Shown piece by piece: positions 61,437 to 64,000 of a stretch of DNA of 64,000 nucleotides (position 1 is its first letter; each line of letters opens with the position of its first letter). Origin of the DNA: Tanypteryx hageni (lineage: Eukaryota > Arthropoda > Insecta > Odonata > Petaluridae); the NCBI GenBank assembly GCA_028673005.1, contig CM054116.1, positions 93,020,707 through 93,084,706 on the forward strand, written 5' to 3'. The position numbers and the translations under genes are program-made. The notes below the pieces were generated by a model. That model was given only the letters and a program-made list of their open reading frames with translations, was not told where the DNA came from and made no database searches.

Positions 61437-63238
61437 ACTATAGGCGTATAAACAATGAGTTGAGAAGGGTAACAGATAAAGCTAGAGAAAACTGGATAAA
61501 AGGAAAATGTGATGAAATAGAACAAATGGAGAAGTTAGGACGGTACGATATGATGTACGCTAGGGCACTGGAATTAGAAGATAAGAAGTCTAATGGAATT
61601 TGTGGTAAAGGAATTATGAACATGGATGGGAAGATAGTCTCAGAAACAAAGGATGTAGTACAGGTATGGGAAGAATACATTAAGGAATTATACAGCAAAA
61701 AGGCAGGAGCGGCAAAAATAGAACTGGAAAATGAGGAAAACATTGAAGAAGACAACTTAGGACCAAGTATTATGGAGAGCGAAGTAGAAAAGGCGATAGT
61801 GGAACTAAAGAAGGGGAAAGCCACGGGCAGCGATGGAATACCGTCTGAGATACTTAAAGTCATAGGATTAGAAGGACTAAAAGCGATCACGAAATTAATT
61901 AATAAGATTTACGACACGGGAGAGTGGCCTCAGGATTTCCTAGAAGTAACAATGATCCCTCTAAAAAAGAAGACAAAGGCAATGCAGTGTAAAGATTACA
62001 GAACTATAAGCCTTCTGTCACACACATCGAAGATCATCACGAGGATTCTTAATAAAAGGCTGGAGAAAAAGGCAGAAGAAATAATAGGGGAAGATCAATT
62101 CGGTTTCAGAAAAGGACGAGGAACTAGAGATGCTATAGGAGTAGTTAGAATCATATCAGAAAGGGCAATAGAATACAGTCAAGATATCTGCGCATGTTTC
62201 GTAGACTGGCAGAAGGCCTTTGATAGAGTAAATTGGGTAAAGTTGATGAAGATATTAAAGGATATAGGTGTAGACTGGAAAGACAGGAGATTGATTAGGA
62301 ATCTATATGAGAATCAAGTTGTAAAGGTTAGGTTTGAGAATGTGGACACCTGCGGAATAAATATCGGTAGAGGAGTAAGACAAGGCTGCTGCCTATCGCC
62401 AACCCTATTCAATATATATGGAGAAAGTCTAATGCAAGAAGCTTTAGAAGGCACAGGGGATTTCAAAATTGGAGGAAGGATTATAAGAACAGTAAAATAC
62501 GCAGATGATCAAGTACTTCTAGCAAGAAAGGAAGAGGAGCTACAAAAAATGATAAATAGACTAGTGATAACAGGTAGAAAATACGGTATGGAAATAAATA
62601 CAGAAAAATCCAAGGTCATTCGAATATCGGGTAAAGAAGAGAATCTGAACATAACTATTGGGGGAAAGCCATTAGAACAAGTTTCAGAATATAAATACCT
62701 TGGAAGTATCATAACACGAGAGGCAAAATGTACGGATGAGATCAAAACTAGAATAGGAAAAGCAAAAGCGGCTTTCAGGAGAAAGAAACAACTACTTACA
62801 GGGAATATAAGGGAAGATACCCGCAAGAAGTTGATAAAATGCTACGTATGGAGTATAGCATTGTATGGGGCAGAAACATGGACGCTAAGGAAAAATGACA
62901 TCAAATACTTGGAAAGCTTTGAAATGTGGACTTGGAGGAGAATGCTGAAGATAAAATGGACAGATAGGATGAAAAACGATGAAGTGCTACGAAGAATAGG
63001 AGAGAAGCGAATGATTATACAGACTATCAGAAAGAGGAAGGCTAACTGGGTTGGACATTACATGAGGAGAGAGAGTATGATTAAAGATGTGTTAGAAGGA
63101 AAACTAGATGGGAAAAGGGAAAGAGGTAGGAAAAGGTATCAGCTGATAGACGATTTGAAAGGGAAAGAGAGTTATCAAGATATGAAGAGGACAGCGGAAA
63201 ATAGGAGTATATGGAGAACCAGGTTTAACCATGAATAA
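61436..63238 (+). CDS. Non-LTR retrotransposon ORF2 (reverse transcriptase + C-terminal domain), 5'-truncated
   Basis: An uninterrupted 600-codon frame that would copy the element's RNA into DNA at a nicked target. It starts inside the linker between endonuclease and RT (YRRINNELRR), so the apurinic-type endonuclease is missing and no natural start codon is present. RT motifs in order: KATGSDGIPSE (61821), a YRTISLLSHTSKI block (61998), QFGFRKGRGTRDAI (62096), motif A CFVDWQKAFDRVNW with the catalytic Asp at 62222, motif B VRQGCCLSP (62375), and motif C YADD (62498-62509) with the two catalytic Asp residues. A C-terminal domain follows with LYGAETWTL (62861), FEMWTWRRMLKIKWTDR and WVGH. These C-terminal motifs are shared with RTE/BovB-type elements. 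The intact frame implies recent insertion. The host genus is not inferable. Confidence 0.92.
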
Positions 63239-63246
63239 TCACGGAC

Positions 63247-63260
63247 CTGTCTACGGACAG
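63247..63260 (+). promoter_or_regulatory. 3'-UTR hairpin with UACG tetraloop
   Basis: CTGTC-TACG-GACAG forms a 5-bp stem closed by a C(UACG)G loop, a member of the exceptionally stable UNCG tetraloop class. It lies between the stop codon and the (ATG)n tail, where RTE-type elements need a recognition structure for reverse transcription. Its role here is inference. Confidence 0.5.
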
Positions 63261-63298
63261 ACTACCTATGATGATGATGATGATATATATATATTAAC

Positions 63299-63553
63299 TA
63301 AAGGAAAAGAAAAGGTAGTGATGAGGGTGGCAACAAGGTGTTGAGGGAAGCCCAGCGGACACTCACCAAGTTGAGGACCAAGCTGGCAGGCTGCTGGGGG
63401 CGTCGAAGAGACACGTAAAACACACGAACACAAAAACACACGCAAGCTTATCGGGCCTATGCCCTTCTTCAGCGAAAGAGTAACGTAAAGTGACACACTG
63501 GGCGGGGAATGACAGGGTGATGTGGGAAGGTTGATGATTGGAGGAGGTAGGGA
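63299..63553 (-). mobile_element. Interspersed repeat fragment, same family as 10180-10405 (Penelope-like candidate)
   Basis: On the minus strand: CTGAAGAAGGGCATAGGCCC then GATAAGCTTGCGTG, TTTTTGTGTTCGTGTG, TTTTACGTGTC, CTTCGACGCCCCCAGCAGCC and TGCCAGCTTGG. GGGC-ATAG-GCCC is a perfect hairpin between CTGAAGA and the GAAA-equivalent (here GATA, and GAAA in the 10.3-kb copy). The fragment is bounded on both sides by (TA)n (63281-63298, 63554-63598), suggesting insertion into a TA microsatellite. No coding capacity. The Penelope-like assignment rests on resemblance to hammerhead motifs and is inference. Confidence 0.5.

Positions 63554-63598
<45 letters not shown>
63554..63598. repeat. (TA)22 microsatellite
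   Basis: Pure TA dinucleotide run directly abutting the repeat fragment to its left. Confidence 0.95.
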
Positions 63599-63601
<3 letters not shown>

Positions 63602-63761
63602 CTTCCATTAATAATGATATGTTTAGAAAGGAATCACTCCTATAGAAGACATAAGAACTTATCGTCAATAATTTCAGCTAATTATGCTGTGTCTTTCTGA
63701 ACTCCTGACTCTCGATCTATGATTTCCTACCTACAAATCTAAACATTATTTCTTCATCATA
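63599..63761. other. Unassigned AT-rich sequence
   Basis: Nothing supportable. Confidence 0.5.
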
Positions 63762-63881
63762 TTAATATATTATATTATATATTATATATTATATATTATA
63801 TATTATATATTATATATTATATATTATATATTATATATTATATATTATATATTATATATTATATATTATATATTATATATA
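63762..63881. repeat. TATATTA heptamer array
   Basis: About 16 near-perfect tandem copies of a 7-nt unit (TATATTA/TTATATA phase). It ends in a short pure TA run at about 63874-63881. Confidence 0.9.
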
Positions 63882-64000
63882 TTTAAAACCCTATCCCACG
63901 TTTATTTCGGTTTCTCTCGACTACCCTCGCGAAATTATTTCGTATCCTAAATAAAAATATATCAATGAATATTGACAATAGATAATTTATTAGGATATAA
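63882..64000. other. Unassigned AT-rich window end
   Basis: Nothing supportable. Confidence 0.5.

Larger units (their letters stand above)
61436..63283 (+). mobile_element. RTE-like non-LTR retrotransposon, 5'-truncated copy
   Basis: The body runs from the edge of a (TA)n microsatellite to a 3' end made of (ATG)n repeats (about 63268-63283). Only 45 nt separate the stop codon (63236-63238) from the end. A very short 3' UTR and a trinucleotide-type 3' tail in place of poly(A) are known RTE-clade properties. TA-rich sequence lies on both sides (to 61435, and 63283-63297), so a target duplication cannot be recognised. The element probably entered a TA microsatellite by target-primed reverse transcription and stopped before the endonuclease region was copied. 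Confidence 0.85.

Noticed and set aside
61438..61890. 150-codon minus-strand frame antisense to the reverse transcriptase
   Set aside because: It mirrors the strongly biased AAA/GAA codon use of the real RT frame. A Ser/Phe/Leu-rich antisense translation is expected.

Overview
This is a eukaryotic, almost certainly arthropod (most likely insect) nuclear window, and nearly all of it is non-coding. The signs are AT-rich intergenic sequence, abundant (TA)n/(TG)n/(CT)n microsatellites, a tRNA-derived SINE with a target-site duplication, an RTE-type non-LTR retrotransposon, and non-autonomous hAT, piggyBac-type and foldback elements. The insect order cannot be read from this sequence. Only one long coding frame is convincing: the reverse transcriptase of a 5'-truncated RTE-like element at 61.4-63.3 kb. 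No host exon, rRNA gene, canonical tRNA gene or CRISPR array was found. Almost all other open frames are stop-poor translations of polypyrimidine/polypurine tracts and microsatellites, or chance frames.

Layout. 0-13 kb: AT-rich DNA with an 84-bp TTAA-flanked mini-element, two CT-rich minisatellites (2.9-3.2, 4.15-4.38 kb), a dispersed repeat (copy A, 4.6 kb; copy B, 12.7 kb), an inverted pair of tRNA-Gly-like sequences (6.2-6.4 kb), a 114-bp cruciform (8.6 kb), and two (TA)n blocks each directly abutting an interspersed element (10.1 and 11.8 kb). 13-24 kb: a long pyrimidine tract (16.1-17.1 kb) holding a perfect NRF1-type palindrome, then largely featureless AT-rich DNA and a TATAG-type array (22.9 kb). 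24-35 kb: a 152-bp tandem repeat, two SINE copies in opposite orientation (24.77 kb with 11-bp duplications; 28.0 kb), more pyrimidine and purine tracts, and a small inverted-repeat element (34.7 kb).

36-49 kb: a purine tract, a 674-bp hAT-like element (39.9 kb), two same-strand copies of a ~0.68-kb unclassified repeat (41.5 and 47.4 kb), a 466-bp tandem duplication (43.0 kb), a 266-bp hAT MITE (46.96 kb), and a 571-bp piggyBac-type MITE nested inside dispersed repeat copy C (48.36 kb). 49-61 kb: GC-richer blocks without recognisable genes, a hAT transposase C-terminal relic joined to its terminal repeat (53.0 kb), a ribozyme-like hairpin motif (55.8 kb), a possible second piggyBac-type element (58.6 kb), and pyrimidine tracts. 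61-64 kb: a nest in TA-rich microsatellite: (TG/TA)n - RTE - (TA)n - Penelope-like-element-type fragment - (TA)22 - heptamer array.

The parts do not form a pathway. The window records repeated insertion of mobile elements, several of them at (TA)n microsatellites, into intergenic or intronic DNA. Strand-asymmetric pyrimidine/purine tracts of several hundred bases to 1 kb are its other striking property.
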